From CAIKZY01 sp044374195 (GTDB lineage Bacteria; Actinomycetota; Actinomycetes; S36-B12): a DNA stretch of 64,000 nt. Location of the stretch: the NCBI GenBank assembly GCA_044374195.1, contig JBILOY010000008.1, forward strand, positions 36,538-100,537, written 5' to 3'. Below, piece after piece: positions 17,446-24,673 of the stretch. Under the pieces are notes generated by a model. The model was not told the DNA's origin, did no database searches, and worked only from the letters and a program-made list of their open reading frames with translations. The translations under genes and the position numbers were made by a program. The number at the start of each line of letters is the position of its first letter. Within the stretch, counting starts at the first letter, position 1.

Positions 17446-18449
17446 TGCGGGTAGACCGCCGAGTCCTTCACCGACGACGTGATGTCGAGCGCCTCGAGGT
17501 TGGTCGCGGTGCCGCCCAGTCCAGTGATCATCGTGATGTAGTTGTACTTCATCAAGCCCAGCCAGGAGTGATTGGCATCGCCGGGCGCACCGGGAAGATC
17601 GTCATCGCGCAGCGAGTCCTCATAGCGAGCGCCCGTGGCCTTGCCGATCTCCTCGAGAACCTTGGAGGGGAAGACCTCGGAACCGAAGATGACCGGCACC
17701 TTCTGGGCCTTGACCTGATCGATGAGTGACGCCAGTTCAGCAGGGCTCGGATCGTCGAAGCTGCTCGGCTGAAGTGCGCCGATGACCTGCCAGCCGAAGT
17801 CCTTGGCGAAGTAGGCGTAGGCATCGTGGTAGGTCAGCAGCTTCAGGCCGCCGTTCGGCACGGTGACCTGGTCGGCGCGAACCGCATCAGCGAGTGCGGT
17901 GGCCTGGGCTGCGAAGGCATCGTAGTTCGCCGAGTAGTACGCCGCGTTCGTCGGATCCTTCTTCGAGAGCTCGTCGCGAATGACGGCGGCGTACTTGATC
18001 GCGTACAGCGGGTCAGTCCACAGATGCGGATTCGGCTTGCCCTCCTCCTTCGGGAAGGAGAAGTCGTAGAGGTAGTCGGACTCAGGAAGCACTGTGGTGC
18101 CGATCTCGATGAGATCTGCACCCGACTTCATGTTGGCTTCGGCGAGCTGCATCGTCGGGTCCTCGAGCTTGAGACCGTTGACGAAGACGATGTCGGCGTC
18201 ACTGAGCAGCTTGGCCACCGAGGGCTCCGGCTCGAAGGTGTGGCTGTTGGTGCCCTCGGGGACGATGCCCTCGATGCGGGCCTTGTCGCCGGCAATGCTC
18301 GCCGCGATCGAGGTGATCGGGGAGACCGTCGTGGCTACGAGAAGACCGCCGGCCTCCGTGGAGGAATCCGATGCCGATCCTGAGGATCCACAGGCGGCGA
18401 GGGCTAGGGGCAGGACGATAAGCCCGATCAGGGCAGTACGAACTCTCAC
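17442..18449 (-). CDS. Metal ABC transporter substrate-binding lipoprotein
   Basis: A 335-residue lipoprotein: signal peptide ending in LALAAC (lipobox cysteine at about residue 20), then a cluster A-I metal-binding fold. Metal-ligand segments include GTNSHTFEPEPS, NPHLWTDPLYAIK, TYHDAYAYFAKDFG and a C-terminal FGSEVFPSKV. It lacks the long His/Asp-rich loop of many ZnuA proteins, so zinc and manganese are both possible. The GTG at 18449 follows AGGAG at 7 bases. A 7-1-7 palindrome lies 30 bases upstream. It is the first gene of a four-gene operon that ends with bcp. Confidence 0.92.
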   Translation of the reverse strand: MRVRTALIGLIVLPLALAACGSSGSASDSSTEAGGLLVATTVSPITSIAASIAGDKARIEGIVPEGTNSHTFEPEPSVAKLLSDADIVFVNGLKLEDPTMQLAEANMKSGADLIEIGTTVLPESDYLYDFSFPKEEGKPNPHLWTDPLYAIKYAAVIRDELSKKDPTNAAYYSANYDAFAAQATALADAVRADQVTVPNGGLKLLTYHDAYAYFAKDFGWQVIGALQPSSFDDPSPAELASLIDQVKAQKVPVIFGSEVFPSKVLEEIGKATGARYEDSLRDDDLPGAPGDANHSWLGLMKYNYITMITGLGGTATNLEALDITSSVKDSAVYPQ

Positions 18450-18479
18450 AACAGACTCCTAAGTGGGATTTGAACTACC

Positions 18480-18494
18480 TGCAAATCATATGCA
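18480..18494. promoter_or_regulatory. Candidate Fur-family (Zur/Mur-like) operator
   Basis: TGCAAAT-C-ATATGCA is a 7-1-7 inverted repeat with one mismatch, 30 bases upstream of the metal-binding lipoprotein start. Fur-family regulators (Zur, Mur, Fur) bind 7-1-7 AT-rich palindromes of this shape. Which regulator, if any, binds here is inference. Confidence 0.45.
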
Positions 18495-18549
18495 ATAAGC
18501 CTGAATCCCGCAGAACTGAGGGGTCGTGTTCGTGCCGTAGGCTGGCGCC

Positions 18550-18789
18550 GTGAGTGAACCCAGCACAGTCGACCTTCAGGCCGAACTCGCCGCTGCCCGC
18601 GAGGAGCTTGCGGCCAGCATTGCCGCGCTGAAGGCCCAGACGAGCCCCGGCGCAATTGCGTCACGCGGTAAGCGTGCGGTTACCGGATTCTTCACCACCC
18701 CCGAGGGTGGCGTGAACGTCAAGCGCGCGGCCATTGTCGGTGGAATCGTGGTCGGAGTCGTGGCCATCAAGTTGCTGCGTCGCCGCTGA
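18550..18789 (+). CDS. Small DUF3618-like membrane protein
   Basis: A 79-residue protein starting with GTG. It has an N-terminal amphipathic segment (LQAELAAAREELAASIAAL), a middle part with SRGKRAVTGFF, and one C-terminal transmembrane helix (AAIVGGIVVGVVAIKLL) ending in RRR. This matches my memory of the actinobacterial DUF3618 family, whose function is unknown. The positive end suggests the C-terminus stays in the cytoplasm. It stands alone between the divergent metal operon and the riboswitch. Confidence 0.7.
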   Translation: MSEPSTVDLQAELAAAREELAASIAALKAQTSPGAIASRGKRAVTGFFTTPEGGVNVKRAAIVGGIVVGVVAIKLLRRR

Positions 18790-18849
18790 ACCCGAGTCGA
18801 TTTGTCGCACTGAAGTACTGCACGTTATGTTTTGCCCATAACTGAATAC

Positions 18850-18981
18850 CTCATCAAGAGGGGCAGAGGGAAACGGCCCGTTGAAGCCCCGGCAACCTAC
18901 CCAGCATTAATCGACGAGATTCCATCTCCGAGGCCGCTGGATTTCGGTGCCAACTCCGACCTGACAACCAGGACAGATGAG
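18850..18981 (+). promoter_or_regulatory. SAM riboswitch (S-box, SAM-I/SAM-IV superfamily)
   Basis: All core parts of the S-box can be traced. P1 is CTCATC (18850-18855) with GATGAG (18976-18981). The conserved AAGAG and GAGGGAAACGGCCC follow, then TGAAGCCCCGGCAACC. P3 is CCAGC (18901-18905) with GCTGG (18936-18940), followed by the invariant GGTGCCAACTCC, and a small P4 hairpin CCTG-ACAAC-CAGG (18960-18972). The P4 favours SAM-I over SAM-IV. Only 19 bases separate P1 from the thrC start and no U-tract follows, so control is probably at translation initiation: P1 lies next to the AGAGAGG ribosome-binding site. Confidence 0.9.
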
Positions 18982-19000
18982 CAAAGAGAGAGGCCTCGTC

Positions 19001-20251
19001 ATGACTGTTACTGCATCCCCTGCCATTGGCTCTGCCGTCGCGCTCAAGTGTCGCGAGTGCGCAACTCGTTACCCGCTCGATGCGAGCTACGCCTGTTACG
19101 AGTGCTTCGGCCCCCTCGAGGTGGCCTATGAGCTCGGCAATGTGACCCGCGAGCAGATCGAGAGCGGCCCGAACTCCATGTGGCGCTACGAAGCGCTGCT
19201 ACCCGTCGTACCTGGCGCCGATGCGCGACCGGGCCTGCAGGCCGGTTTCACCAAGCTCGTGCGCGCCGACAACCTCGCGCGCGAACTCGGCGTGAAGACC
19301 TTGTGGGTGAAGGACGACTCAGGCAACCCGACCCATTCGTTCAAGGACCGCGTCGTCGCGGTAGCCCTCGAGAATGCTCGTCGTCTGGGCTTCGAGACCA
19401 TCGCGTGCGCCTCCACCGGAAACCTGGCCAATGCCGTCGCCGCCGCGGGTGCACGTGCGGGCCTGAAGTCGGTCGTGTTCGTTCCGTCGAATCTCGAGGC
19501 GGGCAAGATCGTGACCACCGCTGTCTACGGCGGAATCCTGGTAGCGATCGGCGGAAACTACGACGACGTCAATCGCCTGTGCACCGAAGTAGCCGCCTCG
19601 CGCGACTGGGGTTTCGTGAACGTGAACCTGCGCCCGTACTACGCCGAGGGCAGCAAGACCGTCGGGTACGAGGTCGCCGAGCAGCTCGGCTGGCGTCTGC
19701 CTGATGCTGTCGTGTCACCAGTCGCATCCGGCTCACTGCTCACCAAGGTCGACAAAGCCTTCCGCGAGTTCATCGACCTCGGGCTTGTTGCCGATCACCC
19801 CTACGCGATCTACGGCGCGCAGGCGACTGGCTGCTCACCTGTCTCGCAGGCCTTCAACTCCGGCCAGGATGTCATTCGCCCCGTCAAGCCCGACACCATC
19901 GCGAAGTCACTCGCGATCGGTAACCCAGCAGATGGCCCGTACGCACTCGATGTCGTGCGCCGCACGAACGGTGCCATCGGCGATGTCAGTGACGCAGAGG
20001 TTGTCGAGGGCATCAAGCTGCTCGCGCGTACCGAGGGCATCTTCGCCGAGACTGCCGGTGGCGTCGTGGTCGCCACCTACCGCAAGCTGCTGCGCGAGGG
20101 TCGCATCGACCCCGGCGCAGAGACCGTACTTCTCAACACCGGCGATGGTCTGAAGACCCTCGACGCCGTTGAGGCAACTTCGAAGCCCACCATGGTCATC
20201 AGCCCGTCGTATGACGAGTTTGAGGCCGAATACAACAAGGTCGTGTCATGA
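19001..20251 (+). CDS. thrC: Threonine synthase
   Basis: A 416-residue PLP enzyme. It starts with a zinc-ribbon-like segment (CRECATRYPL...CYECFGPLE, two CxxC pairs). The PLP lysine is in NPTHSFKDRVV, then CASTGNLANAVAAAG (phosphate-binding) and VASGSLLTK. It converts O-phosphohomoserine to threonine, the branch point with methionine synthesis. I chose the ATG at 19001, preceded by AGAGAGG; an in-frame ATG at 18977 lies inside the riboswitch P1 stem. The SAM riboswitch upstream and cysO overlapping by 4 bases tie it to sulfur metabolism. Confidence 0.94.
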   Translation: MTVTASPAIGSAVALKCRECATRYPLDASYACYECFGPLEVAYELGNVTREQIESGPNSMWRYEALLPVVPGADARPGLQAGFTKLVRADNLARELGVKTLWVKDDSGNPTHSFKDRVVAVALENARRLGFETIACASTGNLANAVAAAGARAGLKSVVFVPSNLEAGKIVTTAVYGGILVAIGGNYDDVNRLCTEVAASRDWGFVNVNLRPYYAEGSKTVGYEVAEQLGWRLPDAVVSPVASGSLLTKVDKAFREFIDLGLVADHPYAIYGAQATGCSPVSQAFNSGQDVIRPVKPDTIAKSLAIGNPADGPYALDVVRRTNGAIGDVSDAEVVEGIKLLARTEGIFAETAGGVVVATYRKLLREGRIDPGAETVLLNTGDGLKTLDAVEATSKPTMVISPSYDEFEAEYNKVVS

Positions 20252-20523
20252 GCGCAGTAGTCCGTATCCCCACCATCCTTCGCACCTACACCGGCGGCGC
20301 GGCTGAGGTCGCTGCCGAGGGTGCCACGCTTCAGGAGGTCCTGGACAGCCTTGATGCGCAGTACATGGGTATCGCTGCACGCGTGCTCGATGACAATGGT
20401 GCACTTCGCCGCTTCGTGAACATCTACGTCAATGACGACGATGTCCGCTTCCTCGACGGCCTGGTCACGCCGATCGCTGATGGCGCGAACATCTCGATCA
20501 TTCCCGCAGTCGCCGGAGGCTGA
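20248..20523 (+). CDS. cysO: Sulfur-carrier protein CysO (MoaD/ThiS family)
   Basis: A 91-residue ubiquitin-like protein ending in VAGG, the di-glycine needed for C-terminal thiocarboxylation. The body (VRIPTILRTYTGG, LRRFVNIYVNDDDVRFLDGL, IADGANISIIPAVAGG) closely matches mycobacterial CysO as I remember it. CysO-thiocarboxylate supplies sulfide to CysM for cysteine synthesis and the Mec+ protease releases cysteine. Neither cysM nor mec is adjacent; instead it lies between thrC (ATGA overlap) and a sulfurtransferase 3 bases downstream, which may help supply sulfur. Confidence 0.9.
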   Translation: MSAVVRIPTILRTYTGGAAEVAAEGATLQEVLDSLDAQYMGIAARVLDDNGALRRFVNIYVNDDDVRFLDGLVTPIADGANISIIPAVAGG

Positions 20524-20526
20524 TTC

Positions 20527-21387
20527 ATGGCTCGCTCTGACGTACTCGTCAGCACCGACTGGGTGGCCGATCACCTCGACGATCCGAATGTCGTTCTCAT
20601 TGAGGCTGACGAAGACATCGACATGTATGCCGAAGGTCATATCAAGGGCGCCGTGAGCTTGGATTGGCGTCGCGATCTGCAGGATCCCGTACGTCGCGAT
20701 GTGATCAGCCCCGTGCAGTTTGCTGAGCTCATGTCGACCCTTGGGGTGAAGCCGGAGTCGACAGTCGTTCTGTATGCGGCCAACAACAACTGGTTCGCCG
20801 CGTATTCGCTGTGGTACTTCACTATGTATGGCCACCGCGACGTCAAGCTTCTTGATGGTGGACGCAAGAAGTGGGAGCTCGACGGTCGCGAACTCGTCAA
20901 GGATGCACCGGCGATAGAGCGCACCGACTACCCGGTACCGGCAGAGGACTCCAGTCATCGTGCTCGTCGTGACGAGATCATCGCCGGACTCGGCAGCCTG
21001 CAGCTCATCGATGTGCGCTCACCCGATGAGTACTCCGGTGCGATGCTTGCCCCTACCCATTTGCCGCAGGAGCAGTCGTATCGCCCGGGCCATATCCCGA
21101 CGGCCATCAACGTGCCGTGGAATCTTGCGGCAAACAATGACGGCACCTTCAAGGACAACGATGAGCTCGAGCGCATCTATGCCGAGGCCGGCATCACGCC
21201 GGAGCGAGTGACGGTGGCGTATTGCCGGATCGGCGAACGCTCTGCCTACACCTGGTTCGTGCTGCATGAACTGCTGGGCTGGGCCGATGTCCGCAATTAC
21301 GACGGATCCTGGACGGAGTACGGCTCACTGGTGGGCGTGCCCGTGGCGATCGGTGATGAGCCGGGATCAGTCGAAGGCAGTCGCTGA
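20527..21387 (+). CDS. Thiosulfate sulfurtransferase (rhodanese, CysA/SseA type)
   Basis: A 286-residue tandem-rhodanese protein. The N-terminal domain is inactive and contains EGHIKGAVSLDWRRDLQD. The C-terminal domain has LIDVRSPDEYSG, GHIPTAINVPWN and the active-site loop YCRIGERSAYTWF, whose cysteine carries the persulfide. The CRIGER loop is typical of actinobacterial thiosulfate sulfurtransferases (CysA2/CysA3 of M. tuberculosis). It moves sulfane sulfur from thiosulfate to a thiol acceptor. As the third gene of a SAM-riboswitch operon behind cysO, sulfur donation into the CysO route is a reasonable inference. Confidence 0.9.
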   Translation: MARSDVLVSTDWVADHLDDPNVVLIEADEDIDMYAEGHIKGAVSLDWRRDLQDPVRRDVISPVQFAELMSTLGVKPESTVVLYAANNNWFAAYSLWYFTMYGHRDVKLLDGGRKKWELDGRELVKDAPAIERTDYPVPAEDSSHRARRDEIIAGLGSLQLIDVRSPDEYSGAMLAPTHLPQEQSYRPGHIPTAINVPWNLAANNDGTFKDNDELERIYAEAGITPERVTVAYCRIGERSAYTWFVLHELLGWADVRNYDGSWTEYGSLVGVPVAIGDEPGSVEGSR

Positions 21388-21456
21388 GCCGCTGATGCGG
21401 CCCGGGGGCCGGGCGGATAAAGTCGGGATCTCACACCCCCGATATTTGGAGTATTC

Positions 21457-21948
21457 ATGACCATCGCAGTTGGCGATCGCATCCCCGAGGTTGACGTCCG
21501 AGTGATCCGCGAGGGCGCACAGGCCGTCATCCCGAGCACCGAGGTTCTTGGCTCAGGTCGAGTCGTGCTCTTCGCCGTTCCCGGCGCCTTCACCCCCGGC
21601 TGCTCCAAGCAGCATCTGCCGGGCTTTGTCTCCCAGGCAGCTGAGATATCGGCCAACGGCGTCGACTCCATCGTGTGCATCGGCGTCAACGATGCATTCG
21701 TCATGGACGCTTGGGGCACAGTGCAGGGCGTCGGCGACTCGATCACCATGGTCGCTGATCCCGCAGCAGACTTCACCAAGGCCATCGGCATGGAGGTCGA
21801 CGCGAGTGGCTTTGGACTAGGCACCCGCTCGCAGCGTTACGCCATGGTGATCGACAACGGTGTCGTCACCGCCTTCATGCCCGAGGAGGGCGGTTTCAAG
21901 GTCGAGGCCAGCACCGCCGACTGCGTGCTGACCTCGCTCAAGGGCTAG
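21457..21948 (+). CDS. Peroxiredoxin, Prx5 type
   Basis: A 163-residue peroxiredoxin of the Prx5/type-II class. It has GAFTPGCSKQHLPGF with peroxidatic Cys49, then CIGVNDAFVMDAWG and RYAMVIDNG. Family members reduce alkyl and hydrogen peroxides with thioredoxin, glutaredoxin or glutathione/mycothiol as reductant. A possible resolving cysteine is Cys158 in TADCVLTSL, but pairing cannot be proved here. It follows the sulfurtransferase by 69 bases, so it may be co-transcribed, and converges on a copC-like gene with 3 bases between the stops. Confidence 0.9.
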   Translation: MTIAVGDRIPEVDVRVIREGAQAVIPSTEVLGSGRVVLFAVPGAFTPGCSKQHLPGFVSQAAEISANGVDSIVCIGVNDAFVMDAWGTVQGVGDSITMVADPAADFTKAIGMEVDASGFGLGTRSQRYAMVIDNGVVTAFMPEEGGFKVEASTADCVLTSLKG

Positions 21949-21951
21949 TCC

Positions 21952-22545
21952 TCAGGAACGCTTGCGCCGCATTGCGGCGAACAGTCCGACCAAGACGAGT
22001 CCGATAGCGACTCCGATACCGAGCCCGAGCCACGGGGTACCACCCGTGGACTCGGGCTCGGTCGTGTCCATGATCGGTTCGTTGATGGCGACGGGCGTTG
22101 CACTCGACTCAGGTGTAACTGCTTCGCTCGAAGACGTGCTGCTGGCCGAAGGCAAAGCTGCCGAGTCGGCGGGTGCGAAGGTGAAGCTGATCGCACCGGT
22201 CACAGGGTGACCGTCGGCCGAGACCACCCGGAACGCAGCCTGATACTCACCTGCAGGCAGATCGGCAGGCCACGGCAACTCGATCGAACTGCCATTGGGC
22301 TGGACCTTGGCGCTGGTGATGTTGGTGCCGTCGGCCGCGTTGAGCGAGATGGAGTCAGCATCATCAAGCAATGGTTCATTGAAGGTGAGCGTGATGGCTG
22401 CCGGCGCCTCGGTGACAACGGAGCCGTCTGCCGGGTTGGACGACTCGAGCCCGGAGTGAGCGGAGGCGGTTGTTGCACCGAATGCCCACATCGCGGTGGA
22501 CACCGCCAGGATCGCCACTGTTCGCTTGAGGATACGGGAGGTCAT
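21952..22545 (-). CDS. CopC-domain protein with C-terminal membrane anchor
   Basis: A 197-residue exported protein. After the signal peptide (cleavage near TASA) the mature chain starts HSGLESSNPADGS, with the N-terminal copper-ligand histidine of CopC; VSADGHPVTGAISFTF carries the second conserved His. A Ser/Thr/Pro-rich linker (about 125-160) leads to one transmembrane helix (about 170-190) and an RRKRS end, so the domain is tethered outside. I chose the ATG at 22545, which follows TTGGAG; an upstream GTG-region start would overlap the preceding gene. It is the last visible gene of the ycnI/copC run. Confidence 0.85.
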   Translation of the reverse strand: MTSRILKRTVAILAVSTAMWAFGATTASAHSGLESSNPADGSVVTEAPAAITLTFNEPLLDDADSISLNAADGTNITSAKVQPNGSSIELPWPADLPAGEYQAAFRVVSADGHPVTGAISFTFAPADSAALPSASSTSSSEAVTPESSATPVAINEPIMDTTEPESTGGTPWLGLGIGVAIGLVLVGLFAAMRRKRS

Positions 22546-22568
22546 TACTGCTCCAATTCGACTGACGG

Positions 22569-23219
22569 TCATGGGTTAAGTGTCGCAGTTCCGGAAGTGA
22601 TCACTACCGAGCCCTTTGCGCTGACCAAGGTGGCCCGCATCGTCCATGCGCCTGGGAAGGGGAGCACGCCGTTGGATTCGGAGGCCTTGCCTCGGGCGCG
22701 CACCGGCCAGGACAGTGATCCGTCGAAGTCGGGCGAGGTCCAGATCACCTCACCCGATGCAGCCTTGTTCGCGAAGGTGAGGGTGAGGGAACCCGGTCGT
22801 GATCCATTGAGGCGAGTGGCGACGGAGGGGGAGGTGACGACCGACTGAGCAGGTCCGCGGGCACCTGGCTTTCCGATGATGAAGGCGATCGCGCCATCAA
22901 CCTGATGCCCGTCATCAGAGGTCACCGAGAATTCCGCGGTCGTGATGCCGCCACGAAGTGGTGACGTCGGAGTAAGGGTCAAGACCGCACCGTTCATCGC
23001 GGAACTCGAGGGCACGGTGGATCCACTGGCGTCCAAGATCTTCGCCGAGTCGATGGTCACTGGTTCATTGAACGTGATGCGAATGGACGAAGGCGCCTTG
23101 GCCACGGTGCTGCCGTTAGCCGGCGCACTGCGGATGAAATCGGCATGGGCGTACGCAGGTGCTGGGCTCACCAGCATGAGAAGTGAGCCCAGCACTGCGG
23201 CCATGAAGGCCTTGCGCAT
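22569..23219 (-). CDS. CopC-domain exported copper-binding protein
   Basis: A 216-residue protein with a signal peptide (cleavage after AYA) and a mature N-terminus HADFIRSAPANGSTV, the CopC/YcnJ pattern in which the first histidine helps bind Cu(II). TSDDGHQVDGAIAF holds the second His. Residues beyond about 125 form an extra domain with no motif I recognise (LTLTFANKAASGEVIWTS). It lies between the ycnI-like gene (5 bases away) and a second copC gene, forming a periplasm-equivalent copper-handling operon. Confidence 0.85.
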   Translation of the reverse strand: MRKAFMAAVLGSLLMLVSPAPAYAHADFIRSAPANGSTVAKAPSSIRITFNEPVTIDSAKILDASGSTVPSSSAMNGAVLTLTPTSPLRGGITTAEFSVTSDDGHQVDGAIAFIIGKPGARGPAQSVVTSPSVATRLNGSRPGSLTLTFANKAASGEVIWTSPDFDGSLSWPVRARGKASESNGVLPFPGAWTMRATLVSAKGSVVITSGTATLNP

Positions 23220-23224
23220 CAGTG

Positions 23225-23983
23225 TCAGCTAGCCGTTGCTGCAGCGGGAGCCACCACGGTGACCACGGGTGCCGGGCTGGCCAGCTTTGCGGTCGAGCCC
23301 GCGGTCGGGATCTCGATCCAATTGTCTGCGCCGGCCTTCGAGGTACCCACCAGGCGGCCGTCAATCTTGGCAAAGACCTCGGCGTCGGCGGGGACCTTAA
23401 CTGCCTTGGTAGAGACGCTGAACTTGCCGTCAGCGCCAACCGTGACGTCGCGCACCGTCAGCGGGGTATCGCCGACGAAGAGAGCGACCTTCTGGCCGGC
23501 GAATGCGGGCAGGAAGCCCGTGATCGTGGCGTTGGCACCCTTGGTCGAAACCTTCAACTCGGCGTTGCAGGTCTGTACCGCCTTGAAGTAGTACTTCTGT
23601 GCGGCCGAGCCCGCTGCGGCGTTCGGCCATCTGAGCCGAAGGCCGAACTCGTCGATCTGGTCGTCGGGAAGATTGCCACCCGACCAGGTGATCGTCTTGC
23701 CCCCGTTGCTGGTGCTGAGCTTCCAGCCGGCCTTGGGTTGAGCCTTGACTCCGGTGACGCCTGCAGGGATCTCGACGCTCAGGGCATTGGTGGCATCGCC
23801 ATCGCAGCCGTGGCCCGGTCGGAACATGATCGTGCTGCTGCTGCCCGCGGTCGGAGTCGAGCCGCGAAGCTCAATACCCATGTGAGCACTGGCCGAGGAT
23901 GCCCCGACAACGGCGATCACGGATGTTGCGGTGAAAGCGCCGGCGGTAAGAAGGGCCTGGGCGCGAGAAATACGAACGTTCAT
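23225..23983 (-). CDS. YcnI-family (DUF1775) exported copper protein
   Basis: A 252-residue protein. A signal peptide ends at SASA and the mature chain begins HMGIELRGSTPTAG. The YcnI core follows: RPGHGCDGDATNALSVEIPAGV, QPKAGWKL and EFGLRLRWP. In YcnI the mature N-terminal His with a tryptophan and an acidic residue binds Cu(II). Beyond about residue 150 there is a second Ig-like part (ATITGFLPAFAGQKVALFVGD). I chose the ATG at 23983, preceded by AAGGAG at 7 bases, over an open frame reaching 24223. It heads the copC run. Confidence 0.87.
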   Translation of the reverse strand: MNVRISRAQALLTAGAFTATSVIAVVGASSASAHMGIELRGSTPTAGSSSTIMFRPGHGCDGDATNALSVEIPAGVTGVKAQPKAGWKLSTSNGGKTITWSGGNLPDDQIDEFGLRLRWPNAAAGSAAQKYYFKAVQTCNAELKVSTKGANATITGFLPAFAGQKVALFVGDTPLTVRDVTVGADGKFSVSTKAVKVPADAEVFAKIDGRLVGTSKAGADNWIEIPTAGSTAKLASPAPVVTVVAPAAATAS

Positions 23984-24069
23984 TGAAGTACTCCTTGGAT
24001 GTCTGAATGTGAATGCGTGCCGAGCACGCGAGAAGGGGTCGCTAGCGCGGTGCGCTGCGACTGGTGACA

Positions 24070-24597
24070 TCAGGAGGTAGGTGGCCCTCGACGTGCGATG
24101 GCGTACCCGAGTACTGCGGAGTCGGTGATGTGCGGCTCGAAGAAGGCGGGCGCAAGGCCTGCAGCCTGCGGGGCTGGAATCCAGCCAAGCTCGATCGCGA
24201 GGGCTTGCCAGAAAGCGATCCAACGGTGAACGAGTACATCGCCGTGCGTGAGCACCCCGGCGATCGCAATGGCAGCGATGAGGTGACCGAGCAGCATTGT
24301 GGTGTCAGGCAGGAAGCCGCGCTGATGCGCATGGCCCGCGGCGATGGTCAGAAGTATGTGGAAGAGCACCTGCAGGGCCAGGACGAATCCGAGGATCCAG
24401 ACGCCCGAGCGACGCTTCTGTGCCACCAGGGTGCCGAGGGCCAGGGCGAGGGGGAGCAGCAAGGCCAGGAGGGCCGGCTCAGGGAGTTCTCCGTGGCCGC
24501 CCGAATGGCCGAGGAGCGTGATCAGGACCGCGGCCACACCCAGGGCTGCTCCGCGCATTAGGCGCGTGCTGCCGGTGAAGTGAGTCGGGCGGGTCAC
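24070..24597 (-). CDS. Polytopic membrane protein of unknown function, linked to the copper genes
   Basis: About 175 residues from a GTG at 24597 (or 162 from the ATG at 24558). Four to five hydrophobic segments are visible (for example LLALLLPLALALGTLVA, VWILGFVLALQVLFHILLTI and LLGHLIAAIAIAGVL), with His-containing loops GHSGGHGE and GHAHQRG. I do not recognise the family. The histidines at membrane borders and the position 86 bases upstream of the YcnI gene, same strand, suggest a role in copper handling. A long frame running back to 25140 is an artefact overlapping the sulfatase. Confidence 0.6.
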   Translation of the reverse strand: MTRPTHFTGSTRLMRGAALGVAAVLITLLGHSGGHGELPEPALLALLLPLALALGTLVAQKRRSGVWILGFVLALQVLFHILLTIAAGHAHQRGFLPDTTMLLGHLIAAIAIAGVLTHGDVLVHRWIAFWQALAIELGWIPAPQAAGLAPAFFEPHITDSAVLGYAIARRGPPTS

Positions 24598-24626
24598 AGG
24601 TGAACCATATCTGCCCCGAACGCACT

Positions 24627-24654
24627 GAAGGCCACCCTCGCAGGGATGGCCTTC
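24627..24654. terminator. Hairpin terminator after the sulfatase
   Basis: GAAGGCCA and TGGCCTTC form a perfect 8-bp stem, with the loop itself pairing as CCCT-CGC-AGGG. It lies 19 bases beyond the sulfatase stop and upstream of the next leftward gene. A U-tract is not evident, so termination is inferred from stem strength and position. Confidence 0.6.
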
Positions 24655-24673
24655 AACGCTGAATTTACGACTG

